A DNA stretch of 64,000 nt from Apostichopus japonicus (Eukaryota; Echinodermata; Holothuroidea; Aspidochirotida; Stichopodidae): contig NC_092568.1 in the NCBI RefSeq assembly GCF_037975245.1, positions 16,449,001-16,513,000 on the forward strand, given 5' to 3'. The notes under the pieces were generated by a model. It searched no databases, had not been told where the DNA came from, and saw nothing but the letters and a program-made list of their open reading frames with translations. The translations under genes were made by a program, and so were the position numbers. Positions 37,054 to 49,418 of this stretch are shown one piece after another. Each line of letters begins with the position of its first letter. The stretch's first letter is position 1.

Positions 37054-40000
37054 ATGGAAGAGAGCAACACAGTTGGCCAACAACCTGAGGATACAATGCT
37101 GTATCCATTGGTTCATACATCTCTTGAAAAAGATTTAAGTATACCATCAGGAAGTACACCATCTGTGGATGATTTGATGAATCCAAGTAAGAGCAGCAAC
37201 CTCTCTTTGCCTGTCGCATCGTGTCACGAGACGTCCTTGATCCCGCAACAGCCGTCTTCGACCTTACCCTCGCAGCAGGTGGTCAGCACCAGCATAACCA
37301 CGTCGGGTTCTAATCCCTTGCAAGTCTCTGTAAAGACAGTTCCCGGTACAAATACCATCGTTAATCAGGCGCTCATCAATAATATAGTTAATTCAGAGGC
37401 TGTGCAGACCCTGTTGAGAGACAACCCCGGTCAACCTATCACGATCGTCAGAATGCCAGAAACCTTGCAGCTACCAAAGGTAAACTATCCCTTCACGCCG
37501 ATTAACAACTTGAATTTGAACAATCTCAAGACCAGAAAGAGGAACGGAACAACTTTATCTTTGAGAGGCAAACGAGCGAGAAAGCCCAAAGTTGAGGGAA
37601 CTCAGGAGGAAAAGACAAATGTTCTACAGTTCCAGAAATCCTTGCAGGTCAAAACTAGGTCTGGAAGAGTTTCAAAGCCACCTCTATACAGGGTTAAGGA
37701 GACGTTGCGTCCAAATTCAGGAGAGCAGAGCAATAAGGCCAAAGATGGATCTGTGGTTGAGACGGAGGGAGTAACCATCCACTCACAGCAAGACAGGTAT
37801 AAATTTAGAACTTACAGCTTAGTCATGTCAGTAAAATAATATAATATGTCCTTTTGTAACTTTTTCCATTATCCAAATTAGTGCAAAAACTTGAGGAGGT
37901 AAAAACAACAATATTTTATATAGCCATGCACTAATGGAAATCTGTCTATATTACGGTTTACTATATATAGATCATATTTTGATCAGTTTGTAGGCATTAA
38001 CGGTTTATCTTCAAATTTGCACAGTTGAACAAATGGTACATTTGTTTTTTGTTTCATGACAATCATTTAATTAAGTACATAAGACTTTCGTTAAATATTG
38101 GTAATTTGCACGGTAAGCTATGAACTAGTGAGTGTAACACCTCTCCCTACCACTATTTTTGTTTTATGTCAATATATCCAAAGTAATGTAGTGTAATCAA
38201 AATTTATGGTTGTTACCTATTTGGGAGTATTTTGTTACAACGCCATCTGAATTTGATACAAGCAACTAATTGTCTTGGACCACAACCTCAATAGCTGATT
38301 TTTTTTTCTGTCCGAATATTAGAAAATTTTGGTTGTTTCAGATGGTAAAATTTGCTCTATAGAAAATGTTTTTAGAGTTATATAGAACTTTATATTTGAT
38401 TCACAAATATGACTTACATTAAATATTGGTTCTATCACAGCTGAGTATCAGCCAGTGGTTAACCACTGCCCATAACAGTAGGAATTTACGATGAACTGCC
38501 CAACAAATTTGTGTAGTCCAACATTAGAAGAAAACTGACACATTCTGTCCACCCTTTCCTTTGCAATCATTAAGATAGTGTTACAGATATGTAGTACGGA
38601 TAATAGTTCACAAGACCTTTACCGCGAAAATATCTATGCACAGTCTATTCCACAGTCCAAAGTTAATTTGCTGATAATGAAATTAAAGTACATGACATGT
38701 GAATATCAAACTTCTATCTTAACTAAGAATACTAGAATACCATCTGATGGAATAGGCACCCTTATATGACCCTCTGCATTGCTTATACTGTACCACAGTG
38801 GAGTTGAATGTTTTTGTGGCTTAGGAAAAGTTGAATGAGATTTTTGTTTTTCTGTAAACTTTCATAGCATCTTCAGTATCATTGCACTGATGATGAAAGG
38901 GTTGCTTTCATCTCTGTCTATACTTGAAACAGGTAATGGCAGACTATAAGATTGTTGAAGGTGTCCACACGGAAATAGTGGATGAGTCTCGATTGTTTGC
39001 AGTATTTCTGTGAGCACTTGTCAGGACTCGGGAAGTACAAACTTACTATTCCGTAAAATGATATTGTAAGTTATTATTCTGAAGTCGTATAAATGTCTCC
39101 CTTTCTTAGCTTGCCCCTCGAAGAGACAGGGCACACAACAACACCTACCGCTGCCATCAGGGGTCAGCATACCCCACGGAGAGGTCATAGAGGTTTTAGA
39201 GGTTACAGCAGGGGCAGAAGGAGAGCTAGAGGTCGAGTTGGGAACTTTGGTAACAGGTTATCATCTTCTGCAAAGTTAAAAGAAGTAAGTAACTACAATA
39301 TCATGATAATTCCACACAGTATATAGTCTTTAATACGATTATTTCTTGTGTTGTGTATAGCACCTCGATGCATGACATGATGGGAGTAAGGGCTTGATTC
39401 TTGCATAGTGGTATATTTATATTTAATATAAACAACACATATACCAATAACCCTTACAGGTACATAAATTTGTGAAACATGATCACCTCACAATCATTTC
39501 ACACTGTATAGTCTTCAAACTATATCCATCAATGAATGAGCTTCTTGTGTGCATCATGTACAAACAATGATCAAGTCAGCTTCTTGTGTGCGCCAGAGAT
39601 CTTGAGCACCTTGGCGCAAGACACTTGACTGTTGTACAAACTGTAATGTAAATATTACAAATATTTTCTTTCTGAATAACAGGTAAGGTACACCTTAGCC
39701 TCACGCCAAGTAAGTTTTTGCAGCAGTGATTCTCGATCCATTCCATATGTTTCATATGTTTCATATCGCGGCTCGTCTTAATAACACAGTGAATTTTTTA
39801 ATGTCAAAACATGTGAGGGCCCCCTAAATGTGGGCGGGGGGGCAGGTGTCACAGCCCTGCTTAAGCCGCCTTTAACCTGGTACTGAAAGCAGGGTATTCT
39901 CATTTAACTGCTGATTTCAAAATTTTCAAATCAAAGGAACATTGTGAAATGTGTCAACAGAGAATTGAAGACAACTTTTGTAGGTACATATTTTACCTTT

Positions 40001-43000
40001 CGATAGCACTGACTTTCACTGATAAACATTGGTAATTCATCAATCAAAGTGGCTTGACTACCTACTGTAAGTGTAGGAAACAGCCCTTGAAATCAACGCA
40101 AAGTCAAAAGGGAAATAAAAGGGTAAGACTTATTTACGCTTCATTGCATTATTTTGTCGTTCAAAAAGGGAGGGAATCCATCCCCAGGTTTCTCTCTTGT
40201 TTAGTTGAAGCTGAAAGAATATTTTTATAGAGTGAAAAATGTTTAACCAATGAGGAAATAGGAACTGGCTTGGTCACGATCATGAGGTTTTAACAAATTG
40301 TCAAAATAGGTTTATGTGGTAGCTAAATTACCTTGAAATGACAACAAAGAAATCTCAATATTGGTGTAGAAAGGTTGCATATACATCAATGTTATTAGAT
40401 ATGTTTTGTATACTGTATAAACATTGAACTTCTATCTAATGTTATCCTTGATGGTTTGTTATTTGTTTGACCATATTTCCAACCTCTTCAAAGGTAATAT
40501 TTGAGGCAATAGTGAAGGATTTAGTTGGCCTTGCACTGACAGGGAAGTGTTGAGTCCCATAGATCTGCGATATCACTTTGCACATTTTCTGTACAAATCA
40601 TGGAACATGCCATTATACCATAAGTGCAAGACTTGGAATTCAGGCTGTTCTACTGGCTAACTGCCGGTAGATTTTTCTGTTTGCCAGTAGAAAAAAAAGG
40701 CACTAGCATTTTTTCTGCCTGTAGTATTTAAGAACATAAAGGTTTGGTAAGTTGGTTAACAATCGTCAATCAAAGAATCCAAATGATTTCCTGATTGCAG
40801 CATATAATCAGCATACATTATTGGGCTGCTCTCAACAGCCGGTACAGTAACTGATGTGACCTGCAATACAGGAAAATGACAACTTTGATTTTAACCAGTA
40901 TATGTTTTAAGCACTTGCAGTTTTTAAAGCAAGTGGCGAAACGTTTGGAATTCTAGGCCTGAAATGGTGAAATTTTGTACTATATTTATCGATCATATGA
41001 GCCAATGTTATGATTAATCCAGAGAGAGATAGAGAGAACAGGATCCCTCAGCTGGCCAAACTAACAGCCAATTGATATTATTTAACTTCTCCTTTCAGCT
41101 CCTTACTGAAATACCAGATGAAGATCTAATCTCTTTGACTATGCCTAGACTTTCTGAAATATTATCACCTTGGGATTTTCTTTTGATGAGGGCATTCAAA
41201 AAAAGGAAGACAGAACCGGATAAGATCAGCTTTGTGACCCTCTTGAAGGAGTTTGAGGATTTGTTGGATCAGTTAAAGACTGTAAGCAGGGAGTGTTTGG
41301 TCTCTGACAGAGAGACAGACGACCGACCAATGGTAGAACTCTCTGGAGAACTTAGTGGAGTGTTAGGGACGAGTAAGGGATACATCTGTGATATCCGTAA
41401 AGAATCTTTACCACCAAGGTGAGTAGTGTGGTATTACCAAGTTGGACTGTTCAACGTGATATTACTTGGTCACTCAATATGGCATATAAACAGTTAAAAT
41501 GGATGGCTTATTACATGTTATTACTTGTTATGAATATTTTTATTACATCAGTAACCATGGCTCAATTTTTTATTCAGATATGAGGGCTGTTTTTGATTGT
41601 GCATGTGTGTGGATGGTGGTATAGTTTTACAGATTTTATTTTATTTTTTTAGGGGGGGGGGGTGATTTATGAGAACTATTCAAGGTTTTTTTTTCTCTAT
41701 CAGTACACTAAATTTAACAACCTTTTTTGATGTGTTTTTTTTCTTATACCGTACTTAAGGTTGGTACAACAGCAATCAATGTATTTAATAGATGAAAATA
41801 CATTAATTAAATGTCAAGTTACATGAGTTGGAATGGTTCTTTGAATATATTTTTTAAGCCACTTCTGCTACATGTATGAAGTAGGCTGTGCAAATATATT
41901 CCTGTAGCAAATTTGTTAACATTGGGTCTTTAGACCTTTCAACAAACATGCCACACAAACATGCCACACATATAATATCTTGTATATGTGAGATTGCGAG
42001 GAGATATGACATGTAAATGCAAAATAAAGAGATTCTTACAAGTGTATCTTATCATAGGAAACAAGACTCTTCTTCACAAGGGACCAGTTTTTAATTTTAA
42101 TGATATTGGCTTTGCCCTGGTATTTCTTACTAGAGATCTATTTTCATGCTTTTAAGAACGAACTGCCCATCGCCCTTCGACCCTCTCAACCAATAATCCA
42201 TAGGAGGCTAAATGCAGGTTATGAAAGTTGACCAATGCTAAAGGTGTTCAAGCTTTTAGAACTTGTTTGTCACACCCTCAGAATGTGAATACTTTTCATG
42301 TTTCCATCGTTTCATACTTTATAATAAAATTAAAAGTTTCATATGAGATTTAGCACAATTGCACTAGTAAGAAAAGTACAGTATTTGTTACCAACGTTTT
42401 ACTGTACTTGGTATCGTGAGTGAAAGAAATGCTCTCGCCATGGTGACTGTGTGTGACAACAACAAAGTCATCAAGAATTGGCAAAAGGGTGTAATCATTG
42501 TAGTGTTTCATTTTATGTTAATCACTAATATAGATACAGTTGCTGTTGTCACAGAGATATGTTGCAGTATATGCTGCTACCATATAAACTATGTAATATT
42601 TCCATGTTTACATTTTATTGAGAGTTTATGTTAACTTGTACATCATAAACATAACTTAGTATCTGTATACTAAAACAGCTATTGTGAATCTTCCCATTGA
42701 AACAATTTGACCGTTTTGCGTATTCAACAGTCCATGTCCATTTTGCATATTCAACATGCCATGTCCAATTTGCATATTCAACAGTCCATGTCCATTTTGC
42801 ATATTCAACAGTCCATTTTGCATATTCAACATTCCATGTCCATTTTGCATATTCAACAGTCCATGCCCATTTTGCATATTCAACATGCCATGTCCATTTT
42901 GTTATACCAGGCAAAGTGCACTATGTGTGCAATTGAATCCATCTGTTTATATTTACAGTGTCGTTAAACTGATGGAATCGACGTCGGAGTCTGCAAAATC

Positions 43001-45974
43001 AACAACAGTTATTGATGAAGAGATAACAGACGTTGATGCACCCTCGTTGTCTTCCGTGAGTTTGCACTGAGTTATGATCTATGCATAGTGACATGGTTAA
43101 ATAACTCCTCTTACCCTGACAACTATCCTCAATAGCGAGACAAACCAAGTACCATTTGTGAGGCACCGATCCGGATCAAGCAATGTCCTATTTCTGCAAT
43201 ATGCAATGTTTGTAGCACCTTCAGAAAGTGAAATATCTTTAGCTGTCCATTGTGTATCTCTGCATAGTATCTTCCTGCAAAAGGAGCACTTTTACATACC
43301 AGTGTTTGTAATATAAAATATTTGATTAGTTACAAAAAATTTAAAACTGTTGAAGGTACAAAGCAATCTGTTTTAGCCAACCTTATAGAAACGACTTTTC
43401 TTCCAAGTGTTGATGTACGTGTTGGTTTAAATGGCATGATCACAACATTTAATTTAATTTCTGTCTTCTGATTTCATCTCAGAAAGTAGTGACGAAAGTC
43501 GTCGATTTGTCACAACTCTGGTTAAGGGTTTCTGTTTCATAGGTGTTAATATGGAGATTTATATCTTGCAGGAACTAGCAGCTGCCCAGGGATTGTTACA
43601 AGTCCCTAAATGCACAAAAATTGGTGATAAAATTTTGGGAGTGGAAACCATCTTCCCTGATAATGCCTTGAAGAGCTCAGCAACCAACACAGTGGCAGAA
43701 ACAGCAGCCAGTAAATTATCCGTAAGTAAATATACTTTGGTTCTCATCGGTCTTTTAGGTTTGGTTATGTTTGATATTTATACATCACTACTCACTTCTT
43801 AGTTGATGATACAGGTGAATCAAAGCCAAACAGATGTGCTAAAGAATTCAACTAAAGTCAAGCAGCTGATTGTCCTGGTGGAGGGGGGGTAAGTTGTTAT
43901 GTCACCCACGGGAAAGGGTCTAAGGGTGGCCCCTCCCTTTGAGAAAATTTGCTTGGATGCAAAATGGTACTATTTGTTAAAACTTTTGAAACAATGTTGA
44001 AGAAGTAATCGCTCACAAGAAACAAATCAGAAAACTGTTGAAATTTTCCATTTTCTTCATTGATTGAAATTGAAAATGGACTAGTGAAGTGACAGAATAG
44101 CATTGTTATTGCGTTTATGGTGTACACTAGATTGAAAAATGAGCAACCTCAATGCCAAGAAAAAGGTGTAAGTTATCAAATGTGTTGCTTTTGTTCAAAT
44201 TAGTGGCATTTTATTAATTTATTATAATTTTTGCCACATTCTTGTAAGGCAGGCAAAGCATGGTAACCATGGAAACACAGTGACCATGGAAACAAAGTGA
44301 CCATGGTTGTTGACTTGGCACGTTTTATGCCTTGTAGCTGAACTGGCATATTACAATGCAAGTACTATTTGTGTTATATTTCTTGTGTGCCTGGGCCAGT
44401 TTTGTGCTGAATCGCAAACACGAATTAAGTTGATGAAGAAATTGTTCAGCTCGGACACAAGTCCATATTTAATCGTTTTTTGAATGGTTCAGTATAGAAA
44501 TCTGGGTAATGAACAATCCTAGTAGTTAGACGACTGGATATTAATCCAGCTTTGTACTATAAATGTTTTTTGTTTACATTAGAGAAGTGTCAGACTAAAT
44601 TTCCCACCCCCCCACCCTTGTTTTGGCCAGTTGTAAAGAGATCACCCATCAGATAATGTAATATCATCAACTCACAGGTCCCAACTGTGAAGACTCTTAT
44701 TCAGATTCAGCCGTGCAGTGAAGCATCTGTAGATGTAGGTGGTATGATTGTCAATGTCGAGGAGCTCGACTCAACAGTATTAAATTCAGGAGCGGACGAT
44801 CTCAACCTGAACCAGACGGTTCAGCCTACTGACTCCTCGGTTCATTTGGAATCTGAGCATGGTGCTCTCCATGAGCCTGCCACTGCCCTATCTATTCATG
44901 ACCCAGCCAGCTCCCTCACAGAGGCCATACCTCTACAGGAGCCAACAGACACCTTGTCCAATCCATTGCCGCCTGTGGTATCCACGTTAAGTGCCGATTC
45001 GGTCCAGGTGAGTCTCTGAGTAGTTTTTTTTGGGGCTTAGCTTACTTTTATAGAGACTGTCCAGGTAATTTGTCCCATCTTTTTTCCAGGGACTTTCAAG
45101 CTGTTCATAGTTCAGAAACTCCCAATTCGCACCTTCAGACAGTTTTGATTTCTGTTGTTTTCTACAGTTCAATAAACAAAACAATTGTAAAGTGTCAACC
45201 TGGATTGAATTTCTTATTTCAAAGTCACAAAAATTTCACAACAGCTGAAAATTGAATATTCAGAATACTTTAAGTTGTACTCTGGATGATCATAACCAAC
45301 GATTTTTGTTTGAGGCTTAAACTCACTATAAACTTCACTGTGAACTACAGGACCAGCAACCATAGCACCAGTTGGCAGAGGTTTTGTGAACATAGCTAAG
45401 TACTTGCCAATTAAATGTACCTAGAAATATTCCATTGATGTTTTAGCTGTATTTCCAGTATTGAAACACACAGGGGTATGTTTATATTTAATGTAATTAA
45501 TGCTATACATGCCTCTTTGTGTGGTTCATAAAGGTGTAACAAGGCATTGAATTCCCATCAATGATCGTTTGGCATTGTTGCAAGAATTTCTTAGAAAAAT
45601 GTATAGATTTTGGCCAGCATAATTGTTTACTCTTTCACCTCGTTTTTTAGGATCACTCGACAGTCATCCAGGCAATGGTACCAGAAGCCTTGCCATCACC
45701 TCAGTCGTTGCAGCCTGCTACTACACCAATGGTTCCAGAGGGGAGCACCATCCTACAAATGTCAGATGGCAATTTCCTAGTCCAGAAACCTGATGGTACT
45801 GCAATGCAAATACAAGCCCCTGAAGGCATGACCATTGAGACCATTCAAGCTCTACTGACTGTTGAGACTGAAGTGTTTGATCAGGGGGATCCTGAGAGGC
45901 CAGCCGTACCTACATCAGTGCAGACCACAGATCAGGTACCTTTCCTTTCTGTGGAAGATCCTGTAGCCAGCTAG
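37054..45974 (+). CDS. ZNF839: ZNF839-like nuclear protein
   Basis: Seven exons were modelled: 37054-37796, 39110-39284, 41099-41418, 42959-43055, 43572-43721, 44678-45007 and 45651-45974. They have GT/AG borders and consistent phases (2139 nt, 712 aa). Family marks are KTRSGRVSKPPLYRVK (residues 200-215), then EDLISLTMPRLSEILSPWDF followed by LLKEFEDLLDQLKTVSRECL (about 314-375). A C-terminal STILQMSDGNFLVQKPDG segment resembles the end of human ZNF839. Exon 2 is Arg/Gly-rich (RRGHRGFRGYSRGRRRARGR). I could not find the C2H2 finger that human ZNF839 carries between the RSGR motif and the EDL region, so an exon may be missed or the finger lost. Function is poorly known. It is convergent with CINP. 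Confidence 0.68.
38933..39013 (+). other. Possible cryptic or relic ZNF839 exon
   Basis: After an acceptor-like tacttgaaacag, an open stretch reads MADYKIVEGVHTEIVDESRL. DYK-hydrophobic recalls the KDYKFI that follows the RSGR motif in human ZNF839. The phase does not fit the modelled upstream donor, and a stop follows after 26 codons. Confidence 0.2.
39565..39744 (+). repeat. Dispersed repeat, copy 2
   Basis: Same family and orientation as 33213-33406, here in intron 2 of the ZNF839-like gene. The CTTCTTGTGTGC word occurs once more just upstream at about 39541, so one end may be duplicated. Confidence 0.85.
42713..42901. repeat. 27-bp minisatellite beside ZNF839 exon 4
   Basis: About seven units of a 27-bp sequence like TTTTGCATATTCAACAGTCC plus ATGTCCA, with one shortened unit. 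Units differ mainly at CAG/CAT and GT/GC positions. It ends 57 bp before the exon at 42959. Confidence 0.95.
44262..44309. repeat. Three tandem CCATGG-containing units, X-box-like
   Basis: GGTAACCATGGAAACACAG, TGACCATGGAAACAAAG and TGACCATGG follow one another with a period of about 18 bp in ZNF839 intron 5. The first resembles an RFX X-box (GTNRCCNNRGYAAC) with one mismatch. Confidence 0.6.
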
Positions 45975-46298
45975 TGTCATGGTATCTGGTCCTTTTCAGT
46001 GTCTGGTTCCTACAACTAAAGATGTGGTAACACCTCATTTAAGCTAATTAAGTTGGGAGACCTACTTAGGCTTGGGTGAATTTCCAATACACATTTGGAG
46101 TTCCCACGTGAGATGGAGTGGATGCCATCAAAACAGCTAGGAGTAATCCGATGACTAGCCACAGTTGTCATCTCCAGATAACAGTGGGTTTATGGTCAGT
46201 CTTTTACTGTAATCATTTGAGGGTCATATGCCGGTGACTAGGAGTGTCTACTCGATGGATACCAGTAGTCCAGTGACTGGGTGTGACTGTAATCATGA

Positions 46299-46304
46299 AA
46301 TAAA
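46299..46304 (+). terminator. Poly(A) signal for ZNF839-like gene
   Basis: AATAAA about 325 nt after the stop codon. A further AATAAA lies at about 48165. Confidence 0.45.
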
Positions 46305-47727
46305 TGATGCCAGTTGCTGCTTAACATATAAACAGTATTCCCTTGTCTGAATGTATCTGTAATCATATAGAGCTCTTTATGCCAAATCATGCTAGTGCCA
46401 GATCGCAGAAGTCTCACAAACTATATGGTACTAGAATGTTTGTATCATATTGTGAAGATTGAAAGATTACTGTGATAACACCATGTACTGTAATTGTTGC
46501 ACCATTAATGGTAGTGACTTTACTAGGACATGAAAGCTTTATAAATTGACTGTTTATTGCATGATAATAAGTAATTTTGTTGCTTTTACATTACTTTTGA
46601 TGTATACATAGAAAAGTACAGGGATCTTTTACTCAGGAAATATTTGAATATCAGAATGAAGCCAAAAATAACAAATATGACATTCCCTAACTTTTGGTCA
46701 TCCTTCTCTCAGTGTTCTGCCATAGCTACCTTCTTCTTTGATCTTAATTAAAAAAATAAAATTATGCATTTTGTTTCCTTCAGAGTAACGTTCAAAGATT
46801 TACACACAAATTATACAGGCTGAGTTTCTTTATTTTCCTTCTTCGTCTTGAAACTGCAAACTTGCATGTTGATATTGTGAGCTGTTTTGAAAGTTTTTTG
46901 GCACCCTTTAGGCCAATTCTCTTGCATATAGATATGGCCATTTCATAAATTTTATGGATATAGAGTGTGATTGACTTATTGCTAGATTGTTTATGAACCT
47001 TGTAAAGTGACCTTTATTTAATAGTAAGATATGGTAAGTGCTATAAGTAAGAATAATTTCTCATTTTTGAGCCATGAAAACTAAGTCTCAACATGTGTGT
47101 GTATGTGAGCAAGAAACCAGTCTTGAACACTACAATCAAGCAAACAGGATATAAATCTCAGCAGCTAGCTGAAGCTTTGGTTCCTACTATTAGTTGTTTT
47201 GTTACTATGCCAAACGAAATAGGTATTGTTCTACACTATAGTCCATCCCTTAAAAAAATACTTCAAATCATGTGCTATCTGGATGTGTTTTATATCTTTA
47301 TATAAGCTGGAAAAAAGCACTTTTAATAGTAAGCCAGTTCCTATAATTGTGTATGTGATGTCACAAAGTTTTCAGGCTGAAAGTTGAAGTTGCCACCTTT
47401 GCTTCATGTTTAAGAAACATATTTGAGGATGGTTATGTTATTGTAGAGACATGACTATGAGAAATAGTCTTCAAAAAGTTAGTCTAGGAGGGAATTTAAG
47501 TTATAATTGATAAAATAAAAACATTGTAAAAGCATTCTTGCAACATTTGCATTCAATTCCTATGTACTGCTTTTGAGAAGAATTTGAAACATTTTGTACC
47601 AAAGTGAACTTGAAGCATACATTTATGTAATTGTAGGACACAGATAAAAAAATTACATTGCTTTGCTCTGATATATTGACCTTGGATTGGATAGGGTGCC
47701 AACCTTACCTTAAAGTTGTGTAGATAA

Positions 47728-47730
<3 letters not shown>

Positions 47731-47822
<92 letters not shown>
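47731..47822. repeat. (AT)n microsatellite
   Basis: About 46 uninterrupted AT dinucleotides. The reading frame of alternating Tyr-Ile through it is an artefact. Confidence 0.98.
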
Positions 47823-47824
<2 letters not shown>

Positions 47825-49418
47825 AAATGTATTGCACAAGTGGTGTATTCATGTTGTGACCATCCCAATTTTGAAGTAGTTATTTAAATGCACCCCTGTG
47901 ACATCACAACTGTTTGCTTCAATACCCTTTTGGTTTCAAATCTTTCAGTATCTCAACTGTGGTATGTGATGAATTCAAATTTTTCAAGAATGTTCCATGT
48001 TTCTCTTCCATTAGTCAAAAGTAAAATAATCCCTGTGCTAGTATTATGAATTGCATTTTAAACACCCTATAGGTTTACTACTCAGTAATATTTTATCATG
48101 GTTTTGAAATGCCATAATACTGTAAATCACCTTTAAGTTAAAAGTAATATTGCTTACTTTTAATAAAAGACATTGTTCATACATTTTCTGTGTGGTTTCC
48201 TTTATTCAGTTCAATTAATTTATTCAGCCAATGTATTAAAATATTACACATCGAAAAACAGAACATGCCTTCTGTAAGTGGGTATGTAACATACTACTGT
48301 CAACTTGAATAAATGAAATACCATTTATTGAATGTACCCTTCCAGTCTAGTTTTAGAGATTCTAACATCATTCCAAAATTCTCATAGCTACTTGTTGGTG
48401 CTGCCACGGAAGAAGTCCCAACAAATTTTAATCACCAAACAAACAGCTTTTATGATCCCAAATTGTATTAGCAGATGAGACTGACAAGAAATTTGCCTTT
48501 ATCTATCAGTGTTACAAAATTGATCAAATTTCTGCTGATAGTCATGAACCATGGAGCCAAATAATTTACCACATCCTTGATGAAATACTTGATGACATCA
48601 AATCAGATGTGAAGTAAAAGCAATTATCGAAAGGAAAAGCTTTCGAGCAAACATCTGTCCTGGGTATGCAGCTTGGAATGAACAAATGTGATGTGTGCTT
48701 ATCTTTGGACAACCTGACCTCAAATGGAGGTGGCACATTAACATGAGTAGTTGGAATTATAAAAAGCGATAAAAATGAATCATGCACAGAGAAATGAGGT
48801 AAGTCAGCATTGACTCAAGTGTATTCAGAATGTATCAAGAAGCATGTTGGTAGTCTGTATTAACACAAGCATATATCTGTCTATTGGATACTTTTGTCAA
48901 GTTTCAAGTTAGTCTAATTTTTCCTTGAATCACATTCATCTCCTGGAAACCATGGTCCTTTAGAGAAAAGGGCACAAATTCAGGGAATTGCTGTTGGAAT
49001 AGACTGATCAAAATATACAAATATTGCTGGCCTTCCTTTTCTATGCAAACCCTGGTATATTGCTAACCCTTCCAAACACATTCATGGTACCAGCACACAC
49101 CTTGCTGTGCACACTGCTTTTTACACTATGTGTCATTCCATATTAGCAGCAGTAGCCTGGAAAGCTTTCAACACAATGCAGTCCATGATACCAGTAGACA
49201 CATGATACCAGTAGACACTGCACTGTTCTATGTATAGTAGTATCTGTGCTGTGTACTTGGAACCAGAGCTCTTCCTTGCATCACTGAATATTGTCACCAA
49301 TGTCCTGATGGTCCTTTCAATTGCTAGTACCTTTAAACATACCCAACTTCATGTTGCCTATACATGCAGTGCATACTGTTCTATGAGGTACTACACTGAA
49401 TGCTCACAATGGTAATCC

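Larger units (their letters stand above)
45975..49418. other. Convergent 3' flanks of ZNF839-like gene and CINP
   Basis: This is 3.4 kb of AT-rich DNA with no recognised exon. It contains the AT microsatellite at 47731 and a small direct repeat of ATGATACCAGTAGACAC at about 49184-49216. Small open frames look random. Confidence 0.4.

Noticed and set aside
38454-38467. Perfect palindrome AGTGGTTAACCACT
   Set aside because: One short palindrome in AT-rich intron DNA is expected by chance and has no supporting context.
42615-43070. Overlapping open frames on both strands as possible repeat-protein genes
   Set aside because: They come from the 27-bp minisatellite, whose period is a multiple of three and lacks stops.
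47553-47852. Frame of alternating Tyr and Ile
   Set aside because: It is simply translated (AT)n microsatellite DNA.
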